Shown piece after piece: positions 55,077-57,013 of a stretch of DNA of 57,013 bases. Location of the stretch: NCBI GenBank assembly GCA_934667425.1, contig CAKULV010000017.1, positions 1 through 57,013 on the forward strand, given 5' to 3'. Both the position numbers and the translations under genes were made by a program. A model generated the notes under the pieces. The model worked only from the letters and a program-made list of their open reading frames with translations. It did not search any database and was not told the DNA's origin. The number at the start of each line of letters is the position of its first letter. Position 1 is the first letter of the stretch. The stretch is from an uncultured Kiritimatiellota bacterium. Its GTDB lineage: Bacteria > Verrucomicrobiota > Kiritimatiellia > RFP12 > UBA1067.

Positions 55077-55428
55077 AGAATTTACGATTTACGATTTTTC
55101 GATTTGCAATTGCATTTGGGAATTTGGGTATTGATTTATTTAGGGAGGGACGCAATTCATTGCGTCCGAATCCACCACGTGCGGGCAACGGTCGCGACAA
55201 GCGCGACCCTCCCGCGTCGGCCAGCGGTCGCAGAGGACTGCGACCCTCCCGCGACACGTGGCGATGGCGCCCTCGCCATCGTATCTGCCTGCCAGCTGCC
55301 GCGACGGCGAGGCGCACCCCTCTTGCGACCGCTTGCGCGGCTCACTTCGTTCGGGGGATATGTCGCCACGGCCAAATGCCCAAATTCCCAAATGCAATCG
55401 TAAATCGCAAATCGTAAATCGTAAATCC
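55077..55428. repeat. Inverted-repeat-bounded non-coding unit
   Basis: About 52 bases at 55077-55129, including tandem GATTTAC-like 7-mers and GCATTTGGGAATTTGGG, recur as reverse complement at 55377-55428. The roughly 250 bases between hold hairpins and no gene. Terminal inverted repeats around a small non-coding unit resemble a MITE, but no target-site duplication is obvious. Confidence 0.6.
55122..55224 (+). repeat. 103-bp direct repeat, left copy
   Basis: It matches 56911-57013 with a single difference. It contains the hairpins GGACGCAAT-tc-ATTGCGTCC (55148-55167) and GGTCGCG-acaag-CGCGACC (55190-55208), the latter followed by CTCCCGC. The two copies flank the ATPase gene. Confidence 0.9.
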
Positions 55429-55564
55429 TATCAACGGCTATTCCCACGATGGCAACGGGAGGGTCGCGCTTGTCGCGACCGTTGCCGTCACGCCGTTTTC
55501 GGTCGAGCGGGAGCTCGACCCTCCCGCGTCGGCCAGCGGTCGCAGAGGACTGCGACCCTCCCGC
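55148..55564. repeat. Array of variable-stem hairpins with constant CTCCCGC flank
   Basis: Seven palindromes are present. Their spans and stem/loop are: 55148-55167 GGACGCAAT/tc; 55190-55208 GGTCGCG/acaag; 55226-55245 GGTCGCAG/agga; 55262-55281 CGATGGCG/ccct; 55462-55480 GGTCGCG/cttgt (inverse of the second); 55501-55520 GGTCGAGC/ggga; 55538-55557 GGTCGCAG/agga. Four carry CTCCCGC directly after the stem, and the first and fifth carry the complementary GGGAG before it. The stems differ but always pair perfectly. No gene is seen in 54965-55597. Confidence 0.8.
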
Positions 55565-55597
55565 GTACATGCGCAACGCCATCGCTACGGCAAATCA

Positions 55598-56809
55598 TCA
55601 ATACAGGAACCCAAACATCCACAAGGGTATCTTGCTGCCGATGCCGACTTCCGTATCGTCGTTTACGACATGCGAATTGGCGATATCCTTGATCTGCCTG
55701 AAGCCTTTTCCCTCGCCTCCAATCTCGAACAATGCTTCGTCATCGACGATAAAGTCACCCGCAACCGGAGCAGACAGTTCGTGGCCGGAAGCGCGCAACT
55801 GATTCACGAAGAACGTTTCGCGAATGGCCCCCACATCCGGCTGCGGCGCCAACGCATTCATAAGGTTTGGATCGCCAAGAAATATCTTCGCTGGACGGGA
55901 AAGATGCTTGAGCTTAAGAGATCCGACATCCACCCCAGTGAACAGTTCCGCCCGTTCCAGTGCCTCAAGAAGCCTCAACCCCATGTTCCTTTCGGTCTCC
56001 AGTTGCCTGTACAGTTCGGACATGTTCGGCTGCTGCGGGCAGCATTTTGCGAGCACCATCAGCATTTTGCGTGCCTTGCGGACTGTCGGAGGCGTAATCC
56101 CCTCAACCGCAGGCAGATCGACCGTTAGGACACTGTTGACGACCTCAACCATGCGATCGGTAAAATGCTTCGGACTCTGTCGGTAGAACGGATAATATCC
56201 GCATTTCAGATATCGCTTGAACTGCGGCAGGATCTTCAGGTTCCTGCAAACATCAAGCGCAACTTTTCGATGGGACTGGATCAGTTCCGTAAAGCCAAGC
56301 GCCGGAAACTCTCCGAGCCCTTCGTATCTCAAGAACTCCCGGAAAGACATTCCCTTCAGGTTATACACCGTTTCACGACGCGAAAGATCCGCCTGCCCTT
56401 GGGCAATCTTCAATATTGACGAACCGCTATAGACGATCCTGATTCCAGGATAAGAATCGACCGCCGTCTTGATGAGGCGAGACCACTCCTGACACTGATG
56501 GACTTCATCAATGAACAGATGCGTGTACCCGTTCTTATAGAAGTAGTCAACCGCCTCAATTGGAGCGTGATCCGCAAACCAGACATTATCCAAGGAGATA
56601 TAGACCGCTTTATTCGAAGCCACACCGAAAGTCTCCTTCAGATGCTGCAGCATCAATGTCGTCTTGCCCGTTCCCTTGGGGCCTTTGATGCACAATAGCC
56701 CTTCATCCCAATCGATCCTGTCATAAAGATACCGATGGAAACAAGTCGAAACATCGTCAATCAAACGATCTGATGTTTCTATCAATCGTGAAATCTCCGC
56801 GTCTGTCAT
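55598..56809 (-). CDS. AAA ATPase of the AAA_14/DUF4143 type
   Basis: The product has 403 residues from the ATG at 56809 with AGGTG upstream (an in-frame TTG one codon earlier is possible). Walker A is IKGPKGTGKTTLMLQ near residues 42-55, Walker B is HLFIDEVHQCQEWSRLIK near 95-112, and the sensor region reads IRIVYSGSSILKI. A winged-helix-like middle part is followed by a DUF4143-type C-terminus (IFLGDPNLMNAL, GAIRETFFVNQL, DFIVDDEALFEIGGEGK), which ends in a degenerate nuclease-like fold. Such proteins are widespread, often solitary and of unclear role. The gene is less GC-rich than its surroundings, and it is flanked by 103-bp direct repeats and hairpins, which suggests transfer as a unit. 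Confidence 0.85.
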   Translation of the reverse strand: MTDAEISRLIETSDRLIDDVSTCFHRYLYDRIDWDEGLLCIKGPKGTGKTTLMLQHLKETFGVASNKAVYISLDNVWFADHAPIEAVDYFYKNGYTHLFIDEVHQCQEWSRLIKTAVDSYPGIRIVYSGSSILKIAQGQADLSRRETVYNLKGMSFREFLRYEGLGEFPALGFTELIQSHRKVALDVCRNLKILPQFKRYLKCGYYPFYRQSPKHFTDRMVEVVNSVLTVDLPAVEGITPPTVRKARKMLMVLAKCCPQQPNMSELYRQLETERNMGLRLLEALERAELFTGVDVGSLKLKHLSRPAKIFLGDPNLMNALAPQPDVGAIRETFFVNQLRASGHELSAPVAGDFIVDDEALFEIGGEGKGFRQIKDIANSHVVNDDTEVGIGSKIPLWMFGFLY

Positions 56810-56870
56810 CAAACACCTCGTTTTAAAAAGAATGAACTAAAGTATTAAATTCGTTTTATTTAACACGAAC

Positions 56871-56879
56871 ATTATATCA
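56871..56879 (-). promoter_or_regulatory. Extended -10 promoter of the ATPase gene
   Basis: TGATATAAT on the minus strand (hexamer 56871-56876), preceded by GTA, lies about 62 bases before the ATG. The leader is AT-rich. Confidence 0.5.
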
Positions 56880-56910
56880 TACATTATTGATTTTCGATTG
56901 CATTTGGTGG

Positions 56911-57013
56911 ATTTGGGTATTGATTTATTTAGGGAAGGACGCAATTCATTGCGTCCGAATCCACCACGTGCGGGCAACGGTCGCGACAAGCGCGACCCTC
57001 CCGCGTCGGCCAG
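56911..57013 (+). repeat. 103-bp direct repeat, right copy, cut by the window edge
   Basis: One difference from 55122-55224 (GGGAAGG in place of GGGAGGG). The window ends at the last matching base, as expected if an assembly stopped at a repeat. Related but diverged sequence extends left to about 56889. Confidence 0.9.

Overview
The window is about 57 kb of GC-rich bacterial DNA. It is most likely from the PVC superphylum, and within it a gut or anaerobic lineage close to Kiritimatiellae/Verrucomicrobiota. This is an inference from gene content: secreted DUF6259 and DUF4838 proteins with a beta-helix partner under a XylR-type AraC regulator, a Tat-signal Gfo/Idh/MocA oxidoreductase, uronate isomerase, a divergent Tad pilus locus and a giant glycine-rich exported protein. 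No rRNA is present to settle the taxonomy.

Layout. Positions 1-2607 look like part of a mobile or phage-like replicon lying against the 3' end of a tRNA-Pro(UGG) gene. It holds repeats, G-rich and Z-prone DNA, a lambda-O-like replication gene with an iteron array and AT-rich 12-mers inside its coding sequence, and a probable excisionase remnant. From 2694 to 4909 lies coaD-yceD-rpmF-plsX, all on the minus strand. From 5183 to 12696 is a three-gene operon for secreted polysaccharide-related proteins. Its first gene carries a 16-G homopolymer that puts it out of frame. It is divergent from an AraC/XylR-type regulator at 12856-14043, and the shared intergenic region has a 22-bp-spaced direct repeat that fits an AraC-family operator. 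Then come ispE, a divergent ThyX-like protein, addA-addB, rmuC, a TPR protein, a Gfo/Idh/MocA oxidoreductase, recD2, rsfS, recA and uxaC (14109-30525, all minus).

On the plus strand, 30987-40340 carries an unrecognised 474-residue protein, an expanded MtaB, and a Tad/Flp pilus locus. Five consecutive pilus genes start with a Gly-Gln prepilin-type signal; one of them, 58 codons long, is easily missed. After them come cpaB, an FHA-TadA fusion and tadB. Convergent to these, on the minus strand, are dnaE, leuS and a 2694-residue exported protein. The right end (55000-57013) is a field of variable-stem hairpin repeats around an AAA/DUF4143-type ATPase gene flanked by 103-bp direct repeats. The window stops inside the second copy, as an assembly contig broken at a repeat would.

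Two features cut across the window. First, nearly every promoter I can see is an extended -10 of the form T-T-R-T-G-R-TAtAAT with a poor -35. Second, three intergenic regions (30.6-30.9 kb, 55.1-55.6 kb, 56.9-57.0 kb) share a family of palindromes whose stems differ while base pairing and flanks stay constant. The most interesting items are the in-gene origin, the hairpin family with its ATPase unit, the poly-G switch and the promoter architecture.
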